From: an uncultured Pelagibacteraceae bacterium
Lineage (GTDB): Bacteria; Pseudomonadota; Alphaproteobacteria; Pelagibacterales; Pelagibacteraceae
Reading direction: 5' to 3'
Length of the DNA: 36,212 bases
Assembly: GCA_902566925.1 (NCBI GenBank)
Contig: CACFKO010000010.1
Span: 1 to 36,212, forward strand
Below the pieces are notes generated by a model that saw only the letters and a program-made list of their open reading frames with translations, searched no databases and was not told the origin of the DNA. Position numbers and translations under genes: made by a program. Shown here in pieces: positions 1 through 8,287 of this stretch. Within the stretch, counting starts at the first letter, position 1. Each line of letters begins with the position of its first letter.

Positions 1-509
1 TTGTTTTAAATATGGGTCTCGGAGAAGATGCATTAGACAAAAAGAAGTTAGATACATGCATTAAGGATATGGCAGCTATAACTGGACAACATCCATTGGT
101 AACAAAGTTTAAAAAATCTATTTCTAATTTTAAATCGAGAAAAGGAGCGAATTCTGGACTTAAGGTAACTCTTAGAAATGACAGAATGTACGAATTTATT
201 GATAGGATGGTTAATATTGCTTTACCTAGAGTTAAAGATTTTAGAGGTCTTAAAGATAATAGTTGTGACAGGTTTGGAAATTTTAGTTTTGGAATTAAAG
301 AACATATAATCTTTCCAGAAATAAATTTTGATAAAGTTGATAGAATTCGTGGTTTAGATGTAACAATAGTTACAACCAGTCAATCTAAAGAGGAAACAAT
401 ATCACTTCTCAAAGAATTTAATTTTCCAATTGTTAAAAGTGTTGAAAAAAAGAAAAAGAAAATAAAGAAACTGCCTAAAAAAGAGGAAAAAAAAGAGGAG
501 AAAGAATAA
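1..509 (+). CDS. rplE: 50S ribosomal protein L5 (5' end outside window)
   Basis: Large-subunit protein that binds 5S rRNA in the central protuberance. The frame is open to the left edge: the codons before the ATG at 12 read V-L-N and continue into MGLGE, the conserved L5 strand (VxNMGLGE), so this ATG is internal and the N-terminus lies upstream. Family landmarks follow in order: [44 protein letters not shown] and [10 protein letters not shown]. After the usual end of the protein there is an unusual tail of about 20 residues made almost only of Lys and Glu ([20 protein letters not shown]). One base separates its stop from rpsN, fitting the spc-operon order L5-S14-S8. Identity is certain; the role of the tail is unknown. 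Confidence 0.97.
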   Translation, partial: VLNMGLGEDALDKKKLDTCIKDMAAITGQHPLVTKFKKSISNFKSRKGANSGLKVTLRNDRMYEFIDRMVNIALPRVKDFRGLKDNSCDRFGNFSFGIKEHIIFPEINFDKVDRIRGLDVTIVTTSQSKEETISLLKEFNFPIVKSVEKKKKKIKKLPKKEEKKEEKE

Positions 510-510
510 A

Positions 511-816
511 ATGGCTAAAACAAGTGCAATTCAGAGAAATTTAAAAAGAATAAAAATGGCAAAACGGTTTGATAATAAAAGAAAAAAACTAAAGGCAATA
601 GTTAGAAACAAAAAACTACCTTTGAATGAGAGATTTGCAGCACAGTTAAAACTTGCAAAACTTCCAAAAAATTCATCAAAAATTAGAATTAGAAATAGAT
701 GTGAAATTTCGGGAAGACCCCATGGTGTTTATAGAAAACTAAAAATATCAAGAATTGCATTAAGACAAATGGCGTCAACAGGAAAGATCCCTGGAATGAC
801 GAAGTCGAGTTGGTAA
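511..816 (+). CDS. rpsN: 30S ribosomal protein S14
   Basis: Small-subunit head protein needed for late 30S assembly. The 101-residue length and the C-terminal block ([16 protein letters not shown], then [17 protein letters not shown]) identify the long, zinc-independent form of S14; the two CxxC pairs of the short form are absent. The start follows the rplE stop by one base, so translation is probably coupled. It is the second gene of the spc segment, between L5 and S8 as in most bacteria. The N-terminal half is rich in lysine and arginine, as expected for rRNA contact. No anomaly seen. Confidence 0.98.
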   Translation: MAKTSAIQRNLKRIKMAKRFDNKRKKLKAIVRNKKLPLNERFAAQLKLAKLPKNSSKIRIRNRCEISGRPHGVYRKLKISRIALRQMASTGKIPGMTKSSW

Positions 817-818
817 AT

Positions 819-825
819 AAGGAGG
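819..825 (+). promoter_or_regulatory. Strong Shine-Dalgarno for rpsH
   Basis: AAGGAGG lies three bases before the rpsH ATG at 829. It is one of the few near-perfect ribosome binding sites in the window, where most genes rely on coupling to the preceding stop, and it fixes the rpsH start. Confidence 0.75.
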
Positions 826-828
826 AAT

Positions 829-1227
829 ATGACTTTTGTTGATCCTATTGGAGATATGTTAACCAGAATAAGAAATGGACAAATGCGTTCACTGAATAAA
901 ATTAGTATACCATTTTCTGTTTTCAGATCACAAATATTAGAAGTGCTAAAAAAAGAAGGATATATTATAAATTTTAGTATTAATAAGGGAGAAAATAATA
1001 AAAAATTATTATTAGTAGACTTAAAATATTATGAAGGGCAACCTGTAATAAGAGAAATTAAAAGAATCTCAAAACCTGGAAGAAGAGTATATTCAAGAGC
1101 AACAAGTATCCCAAGGGTACATAATGGACTAGGTCTAGCTATATTGTCTACAAGCAAAGGAGTTATGTCTGATAGCGAAGCGATTAAAAACAACCTTGGT
1201 GGAGAGATAATTTGTAGGGTATTTTAA
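829..1227 (+). CDS. rpsH: 30S ribosomal protein S8
   Basis: Primary 16S rRNA-binding protein of the 30S body and, in well-studied bacteria, the translational repressor of the spc operon. At 132 residues it has normal length. It opens with the conserved DPIGDMLTRIRNGQ and ends with the RVYSRATSIPRVHNGLG and STSKGVMSDSEA blocks, closing with GGEIICRVF. The start is supported by an AAGGAGG just upstream. Its stop (TAA) shares its last base with the rplF ATG, so the two are translationally coupled. Autoregulation by S8 is family knowledge; I did not find its target hairpin here. Confidence 0.98.
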   Translation: MTFVDPIGDMLTRIRNGQMRSLNKISIPFSVFRSQILEVLKKEGYIINFSINKGENNKKLLLVDLKYYEGQPVIREIKRISKPGRRVYSRATSIPRVHNGLGLAILSTSKGVMSDSEAIKNNLGGEIICRVF

Positions 1228-1766
1228 TGTCTAAACTGGGAAAAAAAACTATAATATTGCCAAAAGACTCAACAATAAAGGTTGATGCTGGTAATTTATT
1301 AATTTCCGGACCAAAAGGATCAAAAACAGTTTCGTTTAATGAAAAAATGTTTACATCAAAGGTTAGTGAAAAAAATGAATTTCAAATTACCCCAATAAAA
1401 AAAACAAAAAATATTTCTGTACTATGGGGTACCTATAGAAGCTTAGTTAACAATGCAGTTATAGGAGTTAGCAAAGGACATGAAAAAAATTTAGAATTGA
1501 GTGGAGTTGGATTTAGAGCCAATTTAAAAGGAGAAGATTTAGTTATGAACCTAGGTTTTAGTCATGAAGTAAAATATAAAGTGCCTAAAGGCGTAAAGTT
1601 AAAAGTAGAAAAACAAACCAAAATTAATATAGTTGGTGCAGACAAGGAATTAGTAGCGAAAACAGCATCTGAAATAAAATCTATAAAGCCCGTCGAACCA
1701 TATAAAGCTAAAGGTATTAAAGAGAAAAACCAATATGTTTTAAGAAAAGAAGGAAAGAAAAAATAA
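1227..1766 (+). CDS. rplF: 50S ribosomal protein L6
   Basis: Large-subunit protein near the GTPase-associated centre and sarcin-ricin loop. The 179-residue length is normal. Two tandem L6 folds are visible: the N-terminal one with the LLISGPKGSKTV segment, and the C-terminal one with LELSGVGFRANLKG, LNLGFSHEV and the closing signature PVEPYKAKGIKEKNQ. The start overlaps the rpsH stop by one base and the gene ends two bases before rplR. The C-terminal GKKK run is typical of the lysine-rich style of this genome. Confidence 0.98.
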   Translation: MSKLGKKTIILPKDSTIKVDAGNLLISGPKGSKTVSFNEKMFTSKVSEKNEFQITPIKKTKNISVLWGTYRSLVNNAVIGVSKGHEKNLELSGVGFRANLKGEDLVMNLGFSHEVKYKVPKGVKLKVEKQTKINIVGADKELVAKTASEIKSIKPVEPYKAKGIKEKNQYVLRKEGKKK

Positions 1767-1768
1767 TA

Positions 1769-2122
1769 ATGAAAAAAATGAACTCATACTTAAAAAGAGT
1801 TGGAAGAAACAGGGTCAAACTAAAGAAGGTTAGTAGAGACAGGTTCAGAATAACTGTTTTTAAATCTTCAAAAAATATTTCTGCACAAATAATAGATGAT
1901 AAAATTAACAAAACAATAGTATCAGCCTCTTCAACAGAAAAAGATCTGAAGAAGGATAAAAAAAAGAAAACTGATTTGTCTATTGTTATAGGTGAAATTT
2001 TGGCTAAGAGAGCATCGGAAAAAAAAATTAGCAAGGTTTACTTTGATAGAGGAGGCTACAAATACCATGGAAGAATTAAAGCTTTAGCCGAATCTTTAAG
2101 AAAAAATGGATTAAGTTTTTAA
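1769..2122 (+). CDS. rplR: 50S ribosomal protein L18
   Basis: 5S rRNA-binding protein of the central protuberance, partner of L5. At 117 residues the length is normal. Landmarks are [20 protein letters not shown] near the N-terminus and the C-terminal [27 protein letters not shown], the classic L18 ending. A second in-frame ATG four codons in could also serve as the start; the first was chosen because it lies two bases after the rplF stop. Its stop overlaps the rpsE ATG by one base. Confidence 0.97.
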   Translation: MKKMNSYLKRVGRNRVKLKKVSRDRFRITVFKSSKNISAQIIDDKINKTIVSASSTEKDLKKDKKKKTDLSIVIGEILAKRASEKKISKVYFDRGGYKYHGRIKALAESLRKNGLSF

Positions 2123-2622
2123 TGAGAGACAGCGAATATATAGAAAAACTTGTTGCGATTAACAGAATAACAAAAGTTGTTAAAGGTGGTAGAAGATTTG
2201 GCTTTGCAGCACTTGTTGTAGTAGGCAACCAAAAAGGTTCTATTGGTATTGGGAAAGGTAAGTCAAAACAAGTGCCGGATGCAATAAAAAAAGCAACTGA
2301 ATTGGCTAAAAGAAATATGATCCAAATACCATTAAAAGACGGAAGAACTTTACACCACGACATATATTCAAAAAGTGGATCTGGAAAAATTTTAATGAGG
2401 GCTGCTCCAACTGGAACTGGAATTATAGCTGGCGGAGCAATGAGAGCTGTTTGTGAAGTTATCGGTATACAAGATGTGGTTGCTAAATCATTAGGTTCAG
2501 CAAATCCACATAATGTTTTAAAGGCTTTATTGGACGGACTTAAAAATCAAAGTTCTCCTAAATTTTTATCAGCGCTAAGAGGAAAAAATATATCAGAAAT
2601 TATTAAAAAGAGAGAAAACTAA
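2122..2622 (+). CDS. rpsE: 30S ribosomal protein S5
   Basis: Small-subunit protein at the mRNA entry and decoding region, involved in translational fidelity. The 166-residue protein has the N-terminal double-stranded-RNA-binding fold with [20 protein letters not shown] and the loop [21 protein letters not shown], followed by the C-terminal domain with [19 protein letters not shown] and the [10 protein letters not shown] signature. It starts on the last base of rplR. Two bases after its stop comes rplO: the rpmD gene (L30) that normally lies between S5 and L15 is absent. Confidence 0.98.
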   Translation: MRDSEYIEKLVAINRITKVVKGGRRFGFAALVVVGNQKGSIGIGKGKSKQVPDAIKKATELAKRNMIQIPLKDGRTLHHDIYSKSGSGKILMRAAPTGTGIIAGGAMRAVCEVIGIQDVVAKSLGSANPHNVLKALLDGLKNQSSPKFLSALRGKNISEIIKKREN

Positions 2623-2624
2623 TA

Positions 2625-3086
2625 ATGAAACTAAATACATTAATTAAAACTAATTACTCAAAATTAAGAGTTGGTAGAGGAATAGGTTCAGGAAAAGGAA
2701 AAACCTCTGGACGAGGAGTTAAAGGACAAAAATCTAGATCTGGTGTTGCTATCAAAAGTTTTGAAGGTGGACAAATGCCTCTTTATAGACGCCTTCCTAA
2801 AAGAGGATTTAAAAAAATAGTAAAAAAAAACATTGCAATACTAAATTTGTCAGATCTGACCCTTTTTTTAAAAAATCGAAAGATTAGTTCTCAAGATGAA
2901 ATAAATATAAAAAATTTATCTGATAAAAGACTTATAGGTAAAAAATACGATAAATTAAAAATTCTTGGAAAAGGTGATATTAAAGAAAAATTAAAGATAA
3001 CAACAGATTTTATTTCTAAGTCAGCACGTTTAAAAATAGAGAAAGCTGGTGGCTCTATAAATATGCCTAAACAGAAAAATATATAA
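2625..3086 (+). CDS. rplO: 50S ribosomal protein L15
   Basis: Large-subunit assembly protein. The 153-residue product begins in the usual way with a basic glycine-rich extension (RVGRGIGSGKGKTSGRGVKGQKSR), then FEGGQMPLYRRLPKRGFKK; the C-terminal globular domain ends with IEKAGGSI. The start is two bases after rpsE and its stop is two bases before secY, as expected inside the spc operon. It is less conserved and more lysine-rich in its second half, in line with the genome's composition. Confidence 0.97.
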   Translation: MKLNTLIKTNYSKLRVGRGIGSGKGKTSGRGVKGQKSRSGVAIKSFEGGQMPLYRRLPKRGFKKIVKKNIAILNLSDLTLFLKNRKISSQDEINIKNLSDKRLIGKKYDKLKILGKGDIKEKLKITTDFISKSARLKIEKAGGSINMPKQKNI

Positions 3087-3088
3087 AA

Positions 3089-4390
3089 ATGGCTAACGAA
3101 GAAGCAAATCAACAACCACTCTCACATTCACACGACTTAAGAAATAGAATTATTTTCACAATTTTAATTCTATGTGTTTACAGATTAGGAACATATGTAC
3201 CTCTTGCAGGTATAGATCCTGTTGCTCTTAAAGAAACCATGTCTTCAAGTCAAAGAGGATTATTAGGAATGTTTAATGTATTTTCAGGCGGTGCTGTGCA
3301 AAGAATGGCAATTTTTGCATTAGGTATAATGCCATACATATCGTCCTCTATAATAGTTCAGTTATTAACTGGTGTTTCAGACTATTTCAAAAATTTAAAA
3401 GAACAGGGGGAATTTGGAAGAAAAAAAATTACACAAATTACAAGATATGGGACCGTATTTATAGCTGCCTTGCAAGGGTACGGTGTATCTGTTGGTTTAG
3501 AAAATGCAGGGAACCTTGTTTTAAATCCTGGAATTTATTTTAAATTAATGACTGTAATTACTTTAGTAGCAGGAACAACTTTTTTAATGTGGCTTGGTGA
3601 ACAGATAACTGCAAGAGGAATTGGTAACGGAATATCTCTTATAATATTTTCTGGTATCGTTGCTGAGATACCCAGAGCTTTAGCTTCAACATTTGAACTT
3701 GGCAGAACAGGCGCTTTATCAGCAACTATGATTATTGGAATTTTCATCTTAATCATAGTTACAGTAATGTTTATTGTTTTTATTGAGAGAGCTATGAGAA
3801 AAATTCTTATAAATTATCCTAAAAGACAAATGGGTAACAAGGTATACGGCGGTCAATCTTCTCACTTACCATTAAAAATAAATACGGCAGGCGTCATTCC
3901 TGCAATTTTTGCATCAGCACTTTTATTATTGCCAATAACATTTACAAATTTTGGTTTTGCAGAATCAGATATTTTTTTAAATTTATCTTCATTATTTTCA
4001 CAAGGAAAACCGCTTTATATGCTGTTATATGCTTCTGGAATTATATTTTTTTGTTTTTTTTACACATCAATCGTATTTAATCCAAAAGAAACAGCGGATA
4101 ATTTAAGAAAGTATGGCGGTTATGTTCCTGGAATAAGACCAGGAGAAAGAACAGCAGAATATATTGAATGGATTTTAGTAAGACTTACAACTATAGGTGC
4201 TTGCTATTTAACAATTGTTTGTTTGATGCCAGAGTTTTTAATTGCAAAATATCCAATACCCTTTTATTTAGGAGGTACATCTATTTTAATAGTTGTTGTT
4301 GTGGCCATGGATACAGTTACTCAAGTACAAACAAGATTAATGAGTTCTCAATATGAGTCATTAATCAAAAAAGCTAAATTTAGTAAATAA
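3089..4390 (+). CDS. secY: Protein translocase subunit SecY
   Basis: Central pore of the Sec translocon in the inner membrane. The 433-residue length and about ten hydrophobic segments fit the family. Visible signatures include LAGIDP after the first membrane segment, FNVFSGGAVQRMAIFALGIMPYISSSI in the second, GNGISLIIFSGI mid-protein, and the cytoplasmic NPKETADNLRKYGGYVPGIRPG loop that contacts SecA and ribosomes. It is the last membrane gene of the spc cluster, two bases after rplO and three before adk. secE and secG are not in the window. The small rpmJ gene that follows secY in some bacteria is absent here. Confidence 0.98.
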   Translation: MANEEANQQPLSHSHDLRNRIIFTILILCVYRLGTYVPLAGIDPVALKETMSSSQRGLLGMFNVFSGGAVQRMAIFALGIMPYISSSIIVQLLTGVSDYFKNLKEQGEFGRKKITQITRYGTVFIAALQGYGVSVGLENAGNLVLNPGIYFKLMTVITLVAGTTFLMWLGEQITARGIGNGISLIIFSGIVAEIPRALASTFELGRTGALSATMIIGIFILIIVTVMFIVFIERAMRKILINYPKRQMGNKVYGGQSSHLPLKINTAGVIPAIFASALLLLPITFTNFGFAESDIFLNLSSLFSQGKPLYMLLYASGIIFFCFFYTSIVFNPKETADNLRKYGGYVPGIRPGERTAEYIEWILVRLTTIGACYLTIVCLMPEFLIAKYPIPFYLGGTSILIVVVVAMDTVTQVQTRLMSSQYESLIKKAKFSK

Positions 4391-4393
4391 ATT

Positions 4394-4966
4394 ATGAATA
4401 TAGTTATTTTTGGGCCTCCAGGTGCAGGCAAAGGAACTCAATCAAAATTTATTGTTAAAAAATTTCATCTATATCAATTATCAACAGGAGATCTTTTAAG
4501 AAGTGAAATTAAAAAAAAAACGCAATTAGGATCTGAAATTTCATCAATCATAAACTCTGGCGAACTAGTTTCAGATACAATAGTTAGTAATTTGATAGAA
4601 AAATTTATTTCAAATGAAACTTATAAACACAAAATTATTTTTGATGGATATCCAAGAACCTTAAATCAAGCAAGAAATTTAGATGATTTATTAAAAAAGT
4701 ATAAACAAAAAATAGATATTGTTTTGAAATTGTCTGTAAGTTTAGAAACGGTTAAAAAAAGAATTATGGAAAGACAAACGCTGGAGAAAAGAGCTGATGA
4801 CAATGAAGAAATTGCAATTAAAAGGTATAAAACTTATGAAAAATCATCTGAACCAGTTATCGATTATTATAAGCAATCGAATTTACTCAAAGTTGTAAAC
4901 GGTGAGGCAGGAATATCTGAAATTAATACAGAAATTAGGGGGTTAATTGACACTATCAAGGGTTGA
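4394..4966 (+). CDS. adk: Adenylate kinase (short-lid form)
   Basis: Cytosolic enzyme that interconverts ATP + AMP and 2 ADP. It opens with the P-loop GPPGAGKGTQ (residues 7-16), followed by the AMP-binding STGDLLR block and the DGYPRTLNQA motif. At 190 residues it is shorter than the roughly 214-residue long form: the zinc- or beta-type lid is replaced by a short loop near RQTLEKRADDN, a form common in alphaproteobacteria. The position directly after secY is the common bacterial arrangement. The stop lies inside the -35 of the promoter proposed for rpsM. Confidence 0.97.
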   Translation: MNIVIFGPPGAGKGTQSKFIVKKFHLYQLSTGDLLRSEIKKKTQLGSEISSIINSGELVSDTIVSNLIEKFISNETYKHKIIFDGYPRTLNQARNLDDLLKKYKQKIDIVLKLSVSLETVKKRIMERQTLEKRADDNEEIAIKRYKTYEKSSEPVIDYYKQSNLLKVVNGEAGISEINTEIRGLIDTIKG

Positions 4967-4990
4967 CTTCTAAGGAGATGAACATATAAA
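4963..4990 (+). promoter_or_regulatory. Putative sigma70 promoter for rpsM-rpsK-rpoA-rplQ
   Basis: TTGACT (4963-4968), a 16-base spacer and TATAAA (4985-4990) are each one mismatch from the consensus boxes. They lie in the 48-base gap between adk and rpsM, the widest gap inside the ribosomal cluster. A start site near 4997 would give a very short leader before the rpsM ATG at 5015. Random TATA-like words are frequent in DNA this AT-rich, so it rests on the pairing and spacing. Confidence 0.45.
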
Positions 4991-5014
4991 TACTAAATTT
5001 GAAAAAATCAAAAT

Positions 5015-5398
5015 ATGGCTAGGATAGCAGGCGTAAATATTCCGCAAGACAAAGTTGTTCACATTGCTTTAACTTATATACATGGTATTGGCAATTTTAA
5101 CTCAAAGCTTATTTGTGAGAAATTGAACATCCCATCAAATAAAAGAGTTAATGCACTTACAGAGGAAGAGGTTTTAAAAATAAGAGAATATATTGACCAA
5201 AATTACAAAGTTGAAGGTGATTTAAGGCGAGAAATAGCAATGAACATAAAGAGACTTGTAGATTTAGCAAGTTACAGGGGATCTCGTCACAAAAAAAAAT
5301 TACCAGTAAGAGGACAAAGAACACATTGTAATGCTCGTACTAGAAAAGGTAAGGCAATAGCTATTGCTGGAAAAAAACTTACTCCACTAAAAAAATAA
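5015..5398 (+). CDS. rpsM: 30S ribosomal protein S13
   Basis: Small-subunit head protein contacting the P-site tRNA and forming intersubunit bridges. The 127-residue product begins [25 protein letters not shown] and carries the C-terminal [27 protein letters not shown], the family signature. This is the first gene of the alpha segment (S13-S11-RpoA-L17), after a 48-base gap holding a likely promoter. No good Shine-Dalgarno is seen close to the ATG. The stop abuts the rpsK ATG with no spacer. Confidence 0.98.
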   Translation: MARIAGVNIPQDKVVHIALTYIHGIGNFNSKLICEKLNIPSNKRVNALTEEEVLKIREYIDQNYKVEGDLRREIAMNIKRLVDLASYRGSRHKKKLPVRGQRTHCNARTRKGKAIAIAGKKLTPLKK

Positions 5399-5884
5399 AT
5401 GAAAAAACAAGAAGATAAAAAATTTGAAAAAAAAGAAGATAAAAAAATAGAAAAAAAAGAAGATAAAAAAATTGATAAAAAAGTTGAAACAAAAATAATA
5501 AAAACAAAATTTAAAAAAAAAAATAAAGAAAGAAAAAATATATCTTCAGGGATTGCATTTGTGAACTCAACATTTAATAATACAATAATTTCAATTGCAG
5601 ACGAACATGGTAATGTAGTTTCATGGTCATCAGCAGGATCAAAAGGCTTTAAAGGTTCTAGGAAATCTACACCGTATGCTGCACAAGTGGCAGCTGATGA
5701 TGCAGGAAGTAAAGCATATGAGATGGGACTACGAACGTTGTCTGTACAAGTTAAAGGACCTGGATCAGGTAGAGAAACTGCTTTGAGAGCACTACAATCT
5801 CGAGGTTTTAAAATAGTTTCTATTAAAGATACCACTCCACTTCCACATAACGGAACGAGACCACCAAAAAAAAGGAGGGTATAA
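5399..5884 (+). CDS. rpsK: 30S ribosomal protein S11 with lysine-rich N-terminal extension
   Basis: Platform protein of the 30S subunit near the mRNA exit. Residues from about 47 onward are a normal S11 ([68 protein letters not shown]). The first 45 or so residues are an extension made of Lys, Glu, Asp and Ile in an eight-residue repeat (EDKKxEKK), so the protein is 161 residues against the usual 127-130. The extension is encoded by a 24-base tandem repeat. No internal start is convincing: the frame begins immediately after rpsM, and the core lacks an ATG at the conventional position. It overlaps rpoA by one base. Confidence 0.96.
   Translation: MKKQEDKKFEKKEDKKIEKKEDKKIDKKVETKIIKTKFKKKNKERKNISSGIAFVNSTFNNTIISIADEHGNVVSWSSAGSKGFKGSRKSTPYAAQVAADDAGSKAYEMGLRTLSVQVKGPGSGRETALRALQSRGFKIVSIKDTTPLPHNGTRPPKKRRV
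5411..5482 (+). repeat. Three tandem 24-base units within rpsK
   Basis: Units at 5411-5434, 5435-5458 and 5459-5482 each begin GAAGATAAAAAA and differ at only a few positions. Because 24 bases equal eight codons, expansion or contraction keeps the rpsK frame and changes only the length of the lysine/glutamate tail. It looks like a replication-slippage repeat. Confidence 0.85.
5872..5879 (+). promoter_or_regulatory. Strong Shine-Dalgarno for rpoA inside rpsK
   Basis: AAGGAGGG lies in the last codons of rpsK, four bases before the rpoA ATG at 5884. Together with the one-base stop/start overlap it makes independent initiation at rpoA likely. Confidence 0.7.
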
Positions 5885-6915
5885 TGGAAGGCACTACTAT
5901 TATCGATAAAAATTGGAAATCTTTAACAAAACCAAATAAACTTCAAATAGAGAGCAATGAAGACAAAACCATAGCAAAAGTTGTTGCTGAACCACTAGAA
6001 AAAGGTTTTGGTCAAACTATTGGAAATTCTTTAAGAAGAATTTTGTTATCATCAATTCAAGGAGCTGCAGTTACGGCTATACAAATTGATGGAGTTTTAC
6101 ATGAATTTTCTTCAATAAAAGGTGTTAGAGAAGATGTTACGGACATTGTTTTGAATGTAAAAAACTTAGCAATAAAATTAGATGCTGAAGGATCTAAAAA
6201 ATTAGTTTTAGATGCAACTGGACCCAAAGAAATTAAAGCCAAAGATATTGCCTTAGTTACTGGTGTAACGATTTTGAACCCAGAACAAACTATTTGTAAT
6301 TTGGATGAAAAAACAAAATTTCATATGGAGATGATAGTTAATAGTGGAAGAGGATATGTCTTATCTCAGAAAAATAAATCTGAAGATACTCCATTAGGCA
6401 TGATAGCAATAGATTCTCTTTTTAGTCCAGTTAAAAGGGTTTCTTTTAAAATAGATAGCACAAGAGAAGGAGCAGCTTTAGATTATGATAAATTAATCAT
6501 GGAAGTTGAAACAAATGGTACAGTTGCTGCTGAAGATGCAGTCGCTTTTGCTGCAAGAATTTTCCAAGATCAATTATCTATGTTTGTGAATTTTGAAGAT
6601 CCAAAAGAAGTTCCAAAACCAGTTACCACTACAGAGCCCGAATTTAATAAAAATTTATTAAAAAGAGTTGAAGAGTTAGAACTTTCGGTAAGATCGATGA
6701 ATTGTTTGAAAAATGATAATATAATTTATATCGGTGACCTTGTCCAGAAGACAGAACCAGAAATGCTTAGAACACCTAATTTTGGAAGAAAATCTTTAAA
6801 TGAAATAAAAGAAGTTTTAAGTTCTATGTCCTTATATCTAGGAATGGAAATTCCTAACTGGCCACCAGATAATATAGCTGAGCTTTCTAAAAAATTAGAA
6901 GAAAATACTTATTAA
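5884..6915 (+). CDS. rpoA: DNA-directed RNA polymerase subunit alpha
   Basis: The alpha subunit dimerises to nucleate RNA polymerase assembly, and its C-terminal domain touches promoter UP elements and activators. The 343-residue protein has the N-terminal assembly domain ([29 protein letters not shown] near residues 40-70; [17 protein letters not shown] around 210-225) and, after a linker, the alpha-CTD with the helix-hairpin-helix segment [18 protein letters not shown]. The alphaproteobacterial ending ([13 protein letters not shown]) is present. It is third in the S13-S11-RpoA-L17 block with its own strong ribosome binding site. Length and domains are normal. Confidence 0.98.
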   Translation: MEGTTIIDKNWKSLTKPNKLQIESNEDKTIAKVVAEPLEKGFGQTIGNSLRRILLSSIQGAAVTAIQIDGVLHEFSSIKGVREDVTDIVLNVKNLAIKLDAEGSKKLVLDATGPKEIKAKDIALVTGVTILNPEQTICNLDEKTKFHMEMIVNSGRGYVLSQKNKSEDTPLGMIAIDSLFSPVKRVSFKIDSTREGAALDYDKLIMEVETNGTVAAEDAVAFAARIFQDQLSMFVNFEDPKEVPKPVTTTEPEFNKNLLKRVEELELSVRSMNCLKNDNIIYIGDLVQKTEPEMLRTPNFGRKSLNEIKEVLSSMSLYLGMEIPNWPPDNIAELSKKLEENTY

Positions 6916-6923
6916 TTTATTCT

Positions 6924-7367
6924 ATGAGACATAAAATAGGGTATAGAAAACTAAATAAAACATCTGAACACAGAAAAGCTCTGTTTAAGAATATGCTAAA
7001 TTCATTAATTAAATATGAGCAAATAATTACAACACTTCCAAAAGCAAAAGAATTAAAACCACAAATAGACAAGGTTATTACTTTAGGAAAAAAATCTAAT
7101 TTAAGTAAAAAAAAACATCTCTTTTCAAAACTACAGGATCAAAATTCAGTAAAAAAAGTTTTTGAAACATTTTCAAAAAGATATGCAAATAGAAAAGGTG
7201 GATATTCAAGAGTTTTAAAAGCTGGATTCAGAACTGGCGATGATGCTCCTATGGCTGTAATTGAATTAGTAGACAGAGATATTAATGCAAGAAAAGTCGA
7301 TAAACCAAAAAAAGTTGTATCAGCAAAAAAAGATAAAGAAACACTTCCAAAAACAGCAGCTAAATAA
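6924..7367 (+). CDS. rplQ: 50S ribosomal protein L17
   Basis: Large-subunit protein near the peptide exit. It opens MRHKIGYRKLNKTSEHRKALFKNMLNSL, the diagnostic L17 start, and has the RKGGYSRVLKAGFRTGDDAPMAVIELVDR block. Homologues end soon after this; here about 25 further residues rich in Lys, Val and Ala follow, giving 147 residues. Such tails occur in alphaproteobacterial L17 proteins. The gene follows rpoA by eight bases and closes the alpha segment. No terminator hairpin is visible before the pseudouridine synthase gene 17 bases on. Confidence 0.97.
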   Translation: MRHKIGYRKLNKTSEHRKALFKNMLNSLIKYEQIITTLPKAKELKPQIDKVITLGKKSNLSKKKHLFSKLQDQNSVKKVFETFSKRYANRKGGYSRVLKAGFRTGDDAPMAVIELVDRDINARKVDKPKKVVSAKKDKETLPKTAAK

Positions 7368-7384
7368 TATAAACTTAAATCCTA

Positions 7385-8287
7385 ATGTTTAAAAAGTTTA
7401 TAGTTAGCAAAGAATATCATAATTCTAGATTTGATAGATGGTTTAAACAAAATATTACTAATGTTCCTCAATCACTCATAGAAAAACTAGTTAGAAAAAA
7501 AAAGGTTAAAATAAATAAGAAAAAGGTTAGAACATCTTATAGAGTACAATTTAATGATATTGTTGAATTACACAGAACAGAAGATTTAAAGTCTAATAAT
7601 AAATCTAAAAAAGAAAAGTACAAACCCTCAGAAAAAGAAAAAGGGGAATATGGAAAATTTATCATTGAAAATAATGATAACTTTATAGTTATAAACAAAC
7701 CTAGCGGTATATCAGTTCAATCTGGAACAAAATCTTTCAAGAATATCATCGACATATTACAGGATACAAAATACTTCAAATACACAAAGCCTTTTGTTGT
7801 TCACAGACTTGATAAAGAAACATCGGGCGTGATGATAATAGCAAAAAATAGAGAATATGCTCAATTATTCACTTCTCTATTTAGAATTAGAAAAATGCAT
7901 AAAATTTATTTAGCCATAACATATGGACCAATTAAAAAGGATATAAAAATACTTCAAGATAACTTAACCTCTTATGAGGGAAATAAAAAAGTAATTCAAA
8001 AAGCCGTTTCACATTTAAGAGTATTAAAAAGTAATGAGGAATACTCTCTTTTAGAATTAAAACCTATCACTGGAAGAAAACACCAGTTAAGAAAACAATT
8101 ATATAATATTGGTAACCCAATAGTAGGAGATGATAAATATTCATTTAGTGAAAAAGGTAAAAAGTTCAAAGCTAAGAATATAATGTTACATGCCTATAAA
8201 ATTAAATTTATGATAAATAATATTAGGTATAATTTTGAGGCTAAATATGGAGATGAATTTGAGCAATTTATTAGAAGAAAATTTTAA
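7385..8287 (+). CDS. rluC: RluA-family 23S rRNA pseudouridine synthase (RluC-like)
   Basis: Isomerises specific uridines to pseudouridine in 23S rRNA. An N-terminal S4 RNA-binding domain (SRFDRWFKQNITNVPQSLIEKLV, residues 14-36, followed by lysines) precedes the catalytic domain with VHRLDKETSG; Asp143 is the catalytic aspartate of the RluA family. KPITGRKHQLRKQL and the GDDKY block follow. The 300-residue length suits RluC or RluD; RluC is favoured by the HRLDKETSG form, but the exact target sites cannot be read from sequence. It lies 17 bases after rplQ and may be transcribed with it. Its stop shares the TTAA at 8284-8287 with the convergent lipB. Confidence 0.88.
   Translation: MFKKFIVSKEYHNSRFDRWFKQNITNVPQSLIEKLVRKKKVKINKKKVRTSYRVQFNDIVELHRTEDLKSNNKSKKEKYKPSEKEKGEYGKFIIENNDNFIVINKPSGISVQSGTKSFKNIIDILQDTKYFKYTKPFVVHRLDKETSGVMIIAKNREYAQLFTSLFRIRKMHKIYLAITYGPIKKDIKILQDNLTSYEGNKKVIQKAVSHLRVLKSNEEYSLLELKPITGRKHQLRKQLYNIGNPIVGDDKYSFSEKGKKFKAKNIMLHAYKIKFMINNIRYNFEAKYGDEFEQFIRRKF

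Noticed and set aside
4947..4975. Perfect TTGACA at 4947-4952 as a promoter -35
   Set aside because: At a 17-base spacing the -10 position reads CTAAGG, which is not credible; the pair at 4963-4990 is better.
4972..4989. Strong AAGGAG directly followed by ATG AAC ATA TAA, a possible three-codon leader peptide
   Set aside because: There is no spacing between the Shine-Dalgarno and the ATG, and the segment falls inside the proposed promoter spacer and -10, upstream of the likely transcript start.
5287..5835. Long open frame on the minus strand opposite rpsM-rpsK (182 codons)
   Set aside because: It mirrors the lysine-rich S11 repeat as Phe/Leu/Ser runs, resembles no family, and lies fully under two certain ribosomal genes.
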